Positions 14,564 to 21,997 of a stretch of DNA of 39,908 bases are shown here, piece by piece. The position numbers and the translations under genes are program-made. The stretch comes from Schleiferilactobacillus harbinensis DSM 16991 (GTDB lineage: Bacteria > Bacillota > Bacilli > Lactobacillales > Lactobacillaceae), in the NCBI RefSeq assembly GCF_000425885.1, contig NZ_AUEH01000026.1, positions 1-39,908 of the forward strand. Reading direction: 5' to 3'. Each line of letters opens with the position of its first letter. Position 1 is the first letter of the stretch. The notes under the pieces were generated by a model. The model worked only from the letters and a program-made list of their open reading frames with translations. It was not told the origin of the DNA and ran no database searches.

Positions 14564-15802
14564 ATGGATTACGAGAAGATTTTCGCTGAGATTGAAGATA
14601 TCATGCACGTAGATTACGCTGGTGCATCAGACAAGCAGGACTGGCCGGTGAAGCGGCCAACCACAGCGGTGTTGCAGCACATCCCGGATGAGGAATCATT
14701 CGTGTACCTGGTGCAGCACTACTTGCAGCAATACCGGGACAATCACGTTTTCTTCAGCAACGATCGCGTCCCCCAGGTTACCGTGGGCTTCACTACCCGC
14801 CGGTATGGGGCGGCCCTCTACGTATTGACCGCTGACCAGGAGAAACGGCTCAGCGTCGGCACGGCAATCACGGCGATTGATGGCCTGCCGATTCCAGCAG
14901 TGGCTGCTGCGCACCAATTGGAACTGGACCCGGTACCTGAACGGCAGCGGTTCAAGACCATTTTACTGATGGCCAAGACGATCACCCTGGCCGATGGTCA
15001 AGCATTGCCGCTGCACCACTTCCCGCAAACTGCAGCGCCTGCTGTATTTGCCTATCGCCAATTGCAAGCCGACATGGGTTACGTCAAGATGACCAATTTT
15101 ACTGATTACACAGCCATTCATGAGTTCTATCAGCATCACTTGACTCAAATTACTGCACTGCCCAAGCTGATTATTGATGTGCGCGTGAACAATGGCGGCG
15201 ATGATCAGAATTTCTATCCATTATTGGCAGCGATGTTCACTGGCACCGTCCCGCATTCAGCGATTTCTCCAGATACCGGCATGCAGATCAACGCGACTCC
15301 GCGTAATTATCATAACTGGCAGCGGGCGGTCGCAACCATACTGCCCAACGTTGATCCAGCGCTGCAGCCGACTCTAGAAGATTTCATCCAAATGCTGAAA
15401 GATCACCAGCACGACGGCTTGATTCCATTCGAACTGCCTGACACTGATACACCTGATGCACCCATCCAAGGTGATGTTCAGCCGCATCAAGTCGTGGTGC
15501 TGAGCGATTATGATTGCGGCAGTGCTGGGGATTCCTTCGTCATGGCCGCCAAGAAATCACCCCAAACCACGGTTATCGGCCGAGCAACTTACGGCGTATG
15601 GGATTATGCCAACGTAACTACTCAGGATTGGGACCATTTTCATCTAATGTATCCTGTTAGCCGCGCTGACTGGATCGACCGAGGCGAAGGGATTGACCAC
15701 GTTGGTGTGCAGCCGGATATTCATTTGCCATGGACGCCAGCAATGATTAAGGAGGACAAGGATTTGGCGTTTGCTGAACGATTCTTAAACAAGCGACGCT
15801 AA
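14564..15802 (+). CDS. S41-family (tail-specific-protease-like) serine peptidase
   Basis: A 412-residue protein with a PDZ-like stretch (SVGTAITAIDGLPIPAV) followed by an S41 catalytic region: LIIDVRVNNGGDDQNFY, and DYDCGSAGDSFVMAAKK with the nucleophile serine expected in GSAGDS. It has no signal peptide or membrane segment, so it is predicted to be cytoplasmic, whereas many S41 proteases are exported. ATG at 14564 follows AAAGGAG by 9 nt. It is divergent from an Rgg-like regulator with an intervening repeat operator. The substrate is unknown; a role in peptide turnover or signalling is only a guess. Confidence 0.75.
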   Translation: MDYEKIFAEIEDIMHVDYAGASDKQDWPVKRPTTAVLQHIPDEESFVYLVQHYLQQYRDNHVFFSNDRVPQVTVGFTTRRYGAALYVLTADQEKRLSVGTAITAIDGLPIPAVAAAHQLELDPVPERQRFKTILLMAKTITLADGQALPLHHFPQTAAPAVFAYRQLQADMGYVKMTNFTDYTAIHEFYQHHLTQITALPKLIIDVRVNNGGDDQNFYPLLAAMFTGTVPHSAISPDTGMQINATPRNYHNWQRAVATILPNVDPALQPTLEDFIQMLKDHQHDGLIPFELPDTDTPDAPIQGDVQPHQVVVLSDYDCGSAGDSFVMAAKKSPQTTVIGRATYGVWDYANVTTQDWDHFHLMYPVSRADWIDRGEGIDHVGVQPDIHLPWTPAMIKEDKDLAFAERFLNKRR

Positions 15803-15920
15803 ATTAAAGCATTGGTATATGTATAGTAAAAAGACAAGACAAAATAAAATCAGTCCATCGTTAGGTGTGCTTTCCCACTTTTTCGATGAACTGGTTTTTT
15901 ATTTAAAGATAATAAGGGAA

Positions 15921-15931
15921 TATGGTATACT
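15921..15931 (+). promoter_or_regulatory. Extended -10 promoter of toxin module B
   Basis: TATGG-TATACT matches the extended -10 of module A exactly. A long (~60-nt) leader separates it from the short upstream frame. Confidence 0.6.
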
Positions 15932-15989
15932 ACTTTAGCAGAAGTTTTAAGGGCGGCGGCTGCGTTTTTTCCCGAAGGAAGTGAATGCC

Positions 15990-16028
15990 ATGGGAACATG
16001 GAATAAACTAACGAAAGGTTTTCCGTAG
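15990..16028 (+). CDS. Short upstream frame ending one base before toxin B
   Basis: ATG at 15990 follows AAGGAA by about 9-10 nt and encodes MGTWNKLTKGFP. Its TAG stop is one base before the TTG start of the toxin. The LTKGF part is shared with a frame upstream of toxin A. Ribosomes ending here could re-initiate on the toxin, which has a weaker ribosome site of its own. Confidence 0.4.
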   Translation: MGTWNKLTKGFP

Positions 16029-16029
16029 C

Positions 16030-16110
16030 TTGAGTACGTACGAAGTCCTCATGCTGATTTTCACGTTTGGCCTGTTGGTCTGCGCGATTATCAAGGCTGT
16101 GGACAAATAA
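16030..16110 (+). CDS. Holin-like type I toxin (Hol-Tox family), module B
   Basis: A 26-residue peptide (M)STYEVLMLIFTFGLLV with a short lysine/aspartate tail (KAVDK), closely related to toxin A and to annotated holin-like toxins of lactobacilli. It starts at TTG, 11 nt after AAAGG, the same spacing as in module A. One hydrophobic helix is predicted to insert in the membrane. The antisense RNA is encoded on the opposite strand over the 3' end. It lies between the S41 peptidase gene and arsC. Confidence 0.75.
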   Translation: MSTYEVLMLIFTFGLLVCAIIKAVDK

Positions 16111-16220
16111 AAAGACCCGCCCCTTAGCTTTGACCAGTTGAGGGCGAGTTCTACTGTCTAAAACTGTCACCGCTCTTAAAGCGGTTTGCATCGGTCGGTG
16201 TTAGCGCACCGGCCTTTTAT
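16110..16220 (-). ncRNA. Antisense antitoxin RNA of type I toxin-antitoxin module B
   Basis: Promoter on the minus strand: TTGCGG (16250-16255), 17-nt spacer, TATAAT (16227-16232). Transcription would start near 16220 and end at a stem CGCCC/GGGCG followed by a T-run next to the toxin stop codon. The middle holds the hairpin ACCGCT..AGCGGT shared with module A. The RNA is fully antisense to the toxin mRNA 3' untranslated region. Confidence 0.7.
16193..16218 (+). terminator. Terminator of toxin B mRNA
   Basis: GGTCGGTG, a 6-nt loop, CACCGGCC and TTTT. It coincides with the 5' end of the antisense RNA, so the two transcripts overlap over the toxin's 3' untranslated region. Confidence 0.75.
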
Positions 16221-16291
16221 GTCTCCATTATACCAAGAACACTTTTTTGCCGCAAATCAGGGGGTTACTAAATTGGGTGCCCTTCACGTTC

Positions 16292-16705
16292 CTATCGACG
16301 AATCAAGTTCTTTACCCGTCCCTGAATTTCATCACGAACAGCCCGAAAAACCTGCAGCTTGTCCGCCTCGGTGCCCTGCACCTTTGCCGGATCCGGCAAA
16401 GGCCAATGCTGCCTTTCAACGGCCGGCGGCGTCACCGGACAGCGGTCCCGGGCATCGCCGCACAGGGTCACGACCAGATCAGAATGTTGCAAATAATCCG
16501 GGTCGATGACTTTCGACTGATTATGGGAAATATCGATCCCTTTCTCAGCCATCACTTGGACTGCCAACGGGTTCAGCCCGTGGGCTTCGATCCCGGCGCT
16601 GGCGACCCGCCAAGCGGGGCCTAACATTGCCTTGGCAAACCCCTCCGCCATTTGGCTGCGGCAGGAATTGCCGGTACAGAGAAAATAGACCTGCGGCATA
16701 ACCAT
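16292..16705 (-). CDS. arsC: Arsenate reductase ArsC, thioredoxin-coupled type
   Basis: ArsC reduces arsenate to arsenite in the cytoplasm using a low-molecular-weight tyrosine phosphatase fold. The 137-residue protein has the P-loop CTGNSCRS (Cys10 to Arg16) and two further cysteines at 82 and 89 ([10 protein letters not shown]). These are the positions of the catalytic cysteines in the plasmid pI258 enzyme, which also supports ATG 16705 as start. A GTG at 16708 and an ATG at 16699 are alternatives. No ArsR or ArsB gene is adjacent; a small membrane protein gene lies 35 nt upstream on the same strand. Confidence 0.85.
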   Translation of the reverse strand: MVMPQVYFLCTGNSCRSQMAEGFAKAMLGPAWRVASAGIEAHGLNPLAVQVMAEKGIDISHNQSKVIDPDYLQHSDLVVTLCGDARDRCPVTPPAVERQHWPLPDPAKVQGTEADKLQVFRAVRDEIQGRVKNLIRR

Positions 16706-16740
16706 CACACCTCATTTTTTGCTGGTTTCAAGCGCGCTCA

Positions 16741-17136
16741 TTATACCATTGGCGGCCGCCAATAGGGTGGTTGCTGCCCGAGTCGAGACAAAACTGCCGG
16801 AAAAACAACCAGAAACAGAATTGCCACCGCGACATTAATTAATGCACCTGCAGAAACGACGAGGCCAAATGCGAAGCACCCTTTTACCAGCGGCGGAGCA
16901 GCGACGGGCCGCATGGCTTTTCTTAAACCAAAGGCCAGGAAGAGGCTTGAAATCCCTAGCAGGACCAAACACATGGCGACGAAATATTGCCCCAGGGCAT
17001 AATCCACCCCAAAGTATGGCTGTGTCAGTTTATACCAGCAGTAAAGGGAATAACCAAAAGCATAAATAGTTGCAGCATAAACCACTGCCGCCACCAGCGC
17101 CAAGACGATCACTCCGGCGTTAGACCTTTCCTTCAT
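16741..17136 (-). CDS. Small integral membrane protein of unknown function
   Basis: A 131-residue protein with three clear hydrophobic segments (about residues 8-33, 50-72 and 84-115) and few charged residues. I do not recognise a family. The ATG at 17136 is preceded by AGGGCGGG at a workable distance. It lies 35 nt upstream of arsC and may share its transcript. It is not similar to known arsenite pumps as far as I can see. Confidence 0.65.
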   Translation of the reverse strand: MKERSNAGVIVLALVAAVVYAATIYAFGYSLYCWYKLTQPYFGVDYALGQYFVAMCLVLLGISSLFLAFGLRKAMRPVAAPPLVKGCFAFGLVVSAGALINVAVAILFLVVFPAVLSRLGQQPPYWRPPMV

Positions 17137-17169
17137 ATTATTATCCCGCCCTTCAACGGCTGCCTATAC

Positions 17170-17390
17170 CATTTCACATGATTACGATAACACGGCAATA
17201 CATTCAACAACAAGACGGAATTACCCTGACGCGGTGCTCCGCTGAGCGGAAGAACCTTGACGGATGGTGCTAATGCGAGGAAAATGCGCTTTGCGGAGTT
17301 AAAAACACGGTCTGGCCGGTAGTCCAGACGCAGCCTTCGGGCTGTCAGTATCCTTCCTTCCTGGATGTCCATACTTCGTGAATCGAAATT
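17170..17390 (+). ncRNA. Probable yjdF-motif (azaaromatic-sensing) riboswitch
   Basis: The ~220-nt leader of yjdF holds several hairpins: GTCTGG/CCAGAC (around 17310-17330), CAGCC-TTCG-GGCTG (around 17332-17345) and a CCGCT..AGCGG stem (around 17238-17252). yjdF genes of Firmicutes are commonly preceded by the yjdF RNA motif, which binds azaaromatic compounds. No terminator is seen before the gene, so translational control is more likely. The assignment rests on gene context and visible structure, not a covariance search. Confidence 0.55.
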
Positions 17391-17403
17391 AGGAGGGGTT
17401 AAT

Positions 17404-17823
17404 TTGACAACAACCAGTCAGTTAACAGTGTTTTTCGATCAGGCATTTTATCGTGGTGTTTTTGAACGCACCATCAATGGCCATTATCAAGCCGCAAAAG
17501 TGACTTTTGGTACGCAGCCGCCGACGTACAACCAAATTCAATCCATGATTGCCGGCCGGTGGTCAACACTGACTTGGGCTAGTGGTGACCAGACAACTGC
17601 GTTAGCCAGCTCGGCGCAATCGGCGCAGCAGCGCAAGCGTCAAGCCCGCCAGGCGATACGCGGCCGGGGCAGCAGCCCGCAGGCCAAACAGGTTTTGAAG
17701 CTGGCGCATAAACAGAATTTGGTGCTTAAGAAGAAGCGCCGCAAGGAAACAAAACAGGCCCATGCGCTCAAGGTACGGTTAAAGAAACAAGAAAAACGCC
17801 TTGCAAAACATCGCGGCCACTAA
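17404..17823 (+). CDS. yjdF: YjdF family protein (DUF2992)
   Basis: A 139-residue protein. The first ~55 residues (LTVFFDQAFYRGVFE, then AAKVTFGTQPPT) match the YjdF N-terminal pattern. The rest is rich in Lys, Arg and Gln (KKKRRKETKQ), giving a very basic tail that could bind nucleic acid. The molecular function is not established. TTG at 17404 is chosen because AGGAGG at 17391-17396 lies 7 nt upstream; an in-frame TTG/ATG further up would overlap the leader RNA. Regulation by the upstream RNA motif is expected from the family's context. Confidence 0.8.
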   Translation: MTTTSQLTVFFDQAFYRGVFERTINGHYQAAKVTFGTQPPTYNQIQSMIAGRWSTLTWASGDQTTALASSAQSAQQRKRQARQAIRGRGSSPQAKQVLKLAHKQNLVLKKKRRKETKQAHALKVRLKKQEKRLAKHRGH

Positions 17824-17837
17824 GGCATCGATAATGC

Positions 17838-17878
17838 AAAATCCCACCCAGCACTTAACGCTGGATGGGATTTTTTGT
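17838..17878. terminator. Bidirectional terminator between yjdF and the APC permease gene
   Basis: AATCCCACCCAGC and GCTGGATGGGATT pair around a 7-nt loop, with T6 on the plus strand and an A-run on the left arm. It lies between convergent genes and can serve both. Confidence 0.85.
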
Positions 17879-17911
17879 TTTCTCGTATCGTCACGCTAAC
17901 TGGATCGCAGT

Positions 17912-19225
17912 CTACTCCGCTTCCTGGCGCTCGCGCCGAGTCTTGTTGTACGCCATCAAGAAATAAAATGGGACCGCAATGGCCAGGGCGCCAAAGCCCC
18001 AAGCAAACTGGATCAGCGTCACTTGGGTCAAAAGCCAAATACTGACCACAATGGCCAAGACGGGAATCACCGGACCAAACGGCAGGTGGAAGTTCGACGG
18101 GACACCTTTCTTCGTCTTCATGAAGACCAGAACCGCCAAACAGGTGGGAATATACTGGGCAAACCGGGAAATAGCGCTGATTTGTGCTAAGTAGTTAAAG
18201 GTCCCGGACAGCGCCACGATCAAGCCGAGGGTGGAGGAGACGATGATCGATACCCACGGACCGTCTTTTTTGTTCACCTTGGCGAGTGCCGGGGGCATCA
18301 TGCCGTTTTCCGCCAGCGCTACCCCGGACCGGGGCGTGATGTAACTGGAGGCGACCAGCAATCCGCCGGTGGACAGCAGTGTGCCGGCCTCGACCAGCGC
18401 ACTGCCGAAACTGCCGGCTATCCGACCAAAGGCAGCTTGAATCGGGGTGGTGGAATTCGCTAAGTCGGCACCCAGAATACCGGTGCAGACGACTTGAATC
18501 AATAAGTAGAAGGCCAACACGATGAGCATCACGATCACCAGAGCGCGAGGCAGGTTATGTTCCGGATCGCGCATATCACCAGCGGCGACCACGACGCCCT
18601 CAAAACCGGTGAAGGCATAGAACATGGTGACGGCGGCGGGGCCAAAACTGCCGCTAGTGTAGTGCCCGCCCGGGAATAATGGCGTAAAATTGCCGCCTTT
18701 GATGAACCAAATACCAATGGCAATGAACAGCACCAGCGGAATCAGCTTGGACACCGTGATGACGTTGTTCACGACCTTCGATACCCGGACGCCGGCAATG
18801 TTCATGATCGCCAGCAGGATAATCAAAGTGGCGGCGATCACGTCTTTCCCAATCGTCGTGGCGGCATACGGGAAGATCGAACCCAGCGCAGTCGTAAAAG
18901 CGACGGCCATGGTAGCTTCCGCGATGATCCGGATCGCCCAGGTGACAAAGCCGACTTCGAAACCGACAAAGCCGCCAAAGGCATCCTTGGCGTACAAATA
19001 TGGGCCGCCGTTGGCTTCAAAATACGTCGCCGACTTGGCAAAACACAACGCGATGGCGAAGACCAGCAGCGCGTCGAAAATCAGGACAAAAATACTGGCC
19101 GTCCCCATTAATTTAGCGGCGGCATTGGGCAGCAGGAAAATACCTGAACCAATAATGCCATTAATGCCTAGAAGAATAATACTTGAGAAACCGAGTTCGT
19201 TTTTCTGATTTGTGGCTGCTTTCAT
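17912..19225 (-). CDS. APC-family amino acid permease
   Basis: A 437-residue permease with about 12 hydrophobic segments. The N-terminal GINGIIGSGIFLLP matches the conserved first helix of amino acid/polyamine/organocation transporters. It probably imports or exchanges an amino acid or related amine at the cytoplasmic membrane; the substrate is not evident. It is 5 nt downstream of a glutamine amidotransferase-like hydrolase gene and almost certainly in its operon. The pairing suggests uptake and hydrolysis of a gamma-glutamyl compound, which is an inference. Confidence 0.85.
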   Translation of the reverse strand: MKAATNQKNELGFSSIILLGINGIIGSGIFLLPNAAAKLMGTASIFVLIFDALLVFAIALCFAKSATYFEANGGPYLYAKDAFGGFVGFEVGFVTWAIRIIAEATMAVAFTTALGSIFPYAATTIGKDVIAATLIILLAIMNIAGVRVSKVVNNVITVSKLIPLVLFIAIGIWFIKGGNFTPLFPGGHYTSGSFGPAAVTMFYAFTGFEGVVVAAGDMRDPEHNLPRALVIVMLIVLAFYLLIQVVCTGILGADLANSTTPIQAAFGRIAGSFGSALVEAGTLLSTGGLLVASSYITPRSGVALAENGMMPPALAKVNKKDGPWVSIIVSSTLGLIVALSGTFNYLAQISAISRFAQYIPTCLAVLVFMKTKKGVPSNFHLPFGPVIPVLAIVVSIWLLTQVTLIQFAWGFGALAIAVPFYFLMAYNKTRRERQEAE

Positions 19226-19230
19226 TTAAA

Positions 19231-19974
19231 TCACGCTTTCTTGCCGGCCCGGGCGACCAGATCCTGGAATAAAGCCAGGGCCGCTGGATCCCGCTGCCAC
19301 ATGTTTTCCGGGTGCCATTGGACGGCCAGGATATCGTCGCCTTCTTGCAGCTCGATGGCTTCAATGACGCCGTCCGGCGCTGTGGCGGTCGCTTTAAACG
19401 GCGTGGCCACGGCTCGAACAGCCTGATGATGGCGGGAGTTCACTTTGCTCTTGGCACCGATAATGGCGTTGATCTGCGACCCGGGGGTAGTGGTCACATG
19501 GTGGGTCGGAAATTGGCCCGGTGCTTTCTGACTGTGCTGAATCTGGCAATCGGGATCCTGGGTACCCAAATCTTGATACAAGGTGCCGCCAAACGCGACA
19601 TCGATGATCTGGATGCCCCGGCAGATACCGAGTTGGGCCTTATGCTTCAATGCGGCTGCCTTGATCAGGGCGATTTCGTATGCGTCCCGCTCGTAGTTGG
19701 TCCGGCCGATTTGGGGAATGGGCTCTTCACCGAATAACGTGGGGTCAATGTCCGGCCCACCAGGAATGACCAGGCCGTCAAACGTATCGACCACGGCCTG
19801 GGCGGCCTCCGCCGCCTCGGCAGGATCCTCCGGGAATGGCAAGACAATGGGAATCCCCCCGGCCGCCAAAATACCCTCTACCAGCTGGCGCGGTGCAAAC
19901 GGTGCGATGTTTTCGTTGATCACCGGCGACGGCTTGACTAAGGAATCTGCTGTAATCGCAATAATTGGTTTCAC
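19231..19974 (-). CDS. Gamma-glutamyl hydrolase-like protein (peptidase C26 / PuuD type)
   Basis: A 247-residue class-I glutamine amidotransferase-like hydrolase. It has the nucleophile elbow LGICRGIQ, a GGPDIDP motif and the histidine motif VQWHPEN. Relatives hydrolyse gamma-glutamyl-GABA or similar gamma-glutamyl amides. GTG at 19974 is preferred: GGAG lies 8 nt upstream and the protein then starts MKPIIAITAD, as usual for the family. The longer frame to 20043 has an unconserved head. First gene of a two-gene operon with the APC permease. Confidence 0.8.
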   Translation of the reverse strand: MKPIIAITADSLVKPSPVINENIAPFAPRQLVEGILAAGGIPIVLPFPEDPAEAAEAAQAVVDTFDGLVIPGGPDIDPTLFGEEPIPQIGRTNYERDAYEIALIKAAALKHKAQLGICRGIQIIDVAFGGTLYQDLGTQDPDCQIQHSQKAPGQFPTHHVTTTPGSQINAIIGAKSKVNSRHHQAVRAVATPFKATATAPDGVIEAIELQEGDDILAVQWHPENMWQRDPAALALFQDLVARAGKKA

Positions 19975-20089
19975 GATTTTCACTCCATTCGTTACTATTT
20001 TTAATAATGTGCTCATTTTAGACCACCAAACGATGAGCGTCAAGCCTTTTATTCAGAGCTATATTCGGTTATATGAATGAGAAAAAATC

Positions 20090-20118
20090 TTGGCAACGGT
20101 CGGTGGATTCGGTATAGT
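20090..20118 (+). promoter_or_regulatory. Promoter of the large membrane-protein gene
   Basis: TTGGCA (20090-20095), 17-nt spacer, TATAGT (20113-20118), followed by GGAGG at 20138 and ATG at 20152. Confidence 0.7.
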
Positions 20119-20151
20119 CGAGTCAGACATACTATATGGAGGAAAACTATC

Positions 20152-21981
20152 ATGTGGATCGACTTTTTGCTTATCACCCTGCGCTTCTGTGCGCTGGGCG
20201 TGCTGGCGACGCTGGTCGGGTTAGGCTGGCTGGCCGCGGAGAAGCGCTGGCGCCGGGTCGGGCACGATGCGTGGGTCAGTCTTATCCTGCTGATCCTGGC
20301 TTACGCCACCCTGTACTTTCTGCTGCCGGAACCGAGCCTGGCTACAACGATCATGGCCAACTTAGGCAGCTTCGTCATTGCCTGTGTCGTGCAGTCGCTC
20401 TTCCTGGGCGCCATCAGCACCAAGGAATTTGCCACTCTGGTGACCGGGGATAAAAAGGCCCGGGCCGCTCGCCGGGTGGTCGGCGATTCTAAACCGAGCA
20501 AATTATTCAATCGCGGTATCGGTCTGGGCATCGGCCTGGCCGTTTTGGCTGTGCTGATTTTTTCCCTGATGAACGTCTTGGACGCCAAGCGGGTGGCCCT
20601 GAATGCCCCGGTAACGACGTATGCCTCCACGGCCAAGGCCCCGCTGCCGGAAGTAACCGATACGAAACGGCAGGCGCCGGTGGTCAATACACCGGCCACG
20701 GTCTTGACCCAGGTCAATAACTCCCTGAGTAATATCCCCAACGCCAACGTCTACTCCGTGGACCATGTCCGGGCCCAGGTCTATCGGAATAAGCTGGTCT
20801 ACGTGGCGCCGCTGGACTTTGATGGCAGTTTCTGGCGCTATCTGCGGTATAAGCAGGTGGACGGCTACTTTATCACCGACGCCACGAATAAGTCCGCCGA
20901 TCCGAAGTTTGTGAAAAAGCCAATGCGCTACACCCCGGCAGCCTACTTTGGCCGGGATGCCCAGCGGCTGATGTACGCGGCCACCGCTAATTCCGGTTAC
21001 GTGCTGATGAACAACGCGCCCCAACTGGAAGTGGACGACAGCGGCAACCCTTACTACGTCAGCACCCTGGTCCAACGTTACGGGGTCACGAATCGTCAGG
21101 ACTACCGGCATAAAGGCGTAGTCACGCTGAACGCCGTGACCGGCGCCCTGCATTTCTACAAAAACTTGAAGGATAAGCCGAAATGGCTGGACGTTGCGGT
21201 GGATCCCACCACCGCCAGCGGTCAGATCGGGGCCTGGGGCCGGGAACGCAACGGCTGGTGGAACGCCAACGGCTTCGGCGGTGCGCGCCAAGGTGTCATG
21301 GTGGCCGTGACCGGCGCCGGCACCGAGGGCGATGACGAAGACGTCACGCCGATGCTGTACAACGGTCAGATCTATTATCAGCAGTCCCTGACCAGCGCCA
21401 AGTCCGCCCAGACCTCCGTCATGGGCTACGCCTTCACCGACGCGGCCACCGGCAAGAGTTACTACTATAAGGAAAATGCTGATGCGATGACCCCGGACCG
21501 GGCCCAGCAGCTGGCGAAGGACATGATGAAACAGACTGGTTGGAAGCCGAAGATGCCGATGCTTTACCGGATCGCCGGCAAGCCCACGTGGGTCGTGTCC
21601 ATGCTCGATACCAGCAATGCCTTCCGCAGTTACGTCTACTTGCTGGCCTCCGGTAACGGCACCCAGAACACGGTGGCCACCGGTACCGACGCCGACACGA
21701 CGCTGACCAAGTACCTGGACCTGTTCGGCGACAGTTCGGCCGCCACCGCCAGCGGCGGTAAGAAAGAGAAGGTCCAGGGCACCGTCTTCCGCACCAGCAT
21801 TGACGGCGATACCCTGTACCTGATGCTGAATGATAAAAAAGTCGTCTACAGTGTGCCGCTTAAAAACGATCCCTTCGCCCGCTTTATTCAACCGGGCGAC
21901 ACCGTCAGTTTCACCGCCCGGGTCAGCGACACGACCGGGTTAGCAACGACCAAGGTAGCAGACGACAAGCTGCCGCAGTAA
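20152..21981 (+). CDS. Large membrane-anchored protein of unknown function
   Basis: A 609-residue protein with four hydrophobic segments in the first ~150 residues (about 4-27, 38-58, 65-90, 124-146) and then a ~460-residue hydrophilic region, probably outside the cell. I do not recognise the family. The soluble part has repeated short beta-strand-like stretches and no obvious catalytic motif. ATG at 20152 follows GGAGG (20138-20142) by 9 nt; the longer frame from 20077 would include the promoter. It is 16 nt upstream of a serine hydrolase gene and probably co-transcribed. Divergent from the C26 hydrolase/APC operon. Confidence 0.7.
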   Translation: MWIDFLLITLRFCALGVLATLVGLGWLAAEKRWRRVGHDAWVSLILLILAYATLYFLLPEPSLATTIMANLGSFVIACVVQSLFLGAISTKEFATLVTGDKKARAARRVVGDSKPSKLFNRGIGLGIGLAVLAVLIFSLMNVLDAKRVALNAPVTTYASTAKAPLPEVTDTKRQAPVVNTPATVLTQVNNSLSNIPNANVYSVDHVRAQVYRNKLVYVAPLDFDGSFWRYLRYKQVDGYFITDATNKSADPKFVKKPMRYTPAAYFGRDAQRLMYAATANSGYVLMNNAPQLEVDDSGNPYYVSTLVQRYGVTNRQDYRHKGVVTLNAVTGALHFYKNLKDKPKWLDVAVDPTTASGQIGAWGRERNGWWNANGFGGARQGVMVAVTGAGTEGDDEDVTPMLYNGQIYYQQSLTSAKSAQTSVMGYAFTDAATGKSYYYKENADAMTPDRAQQLAKDMMKQTGWKPKMPMLYRIAGKPTWVVSMLDTSNAFRSYVYLLASGNGTQNTVATGTDADTTLTKYLDLFGDSSAATASGGKKEKVQGTVFRTSIDGDTLYLMLNDKKVVYSVPLKNDPFARFIQPGDTVSFTARVSDTTGLATTKVADDKLPQ

Positions 21982-21997
21982 GAAAGCCGGTGAACGC

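Noticed and set aside
15850-16191. 113-codon minus-strand frame across toxin module B
   Set aside because: It spans promoters and hairpins of the toxin-antitoxin module and has no ribosome site.
20503-21891. 462-codon frame on the minus strand opposite the large membrane protein
   Set aside because: It has no ribosome site or domain pattern, and the plus-strand gene has promoter, ribosome site and membrane segments. High GC keeps the opposite frame open.
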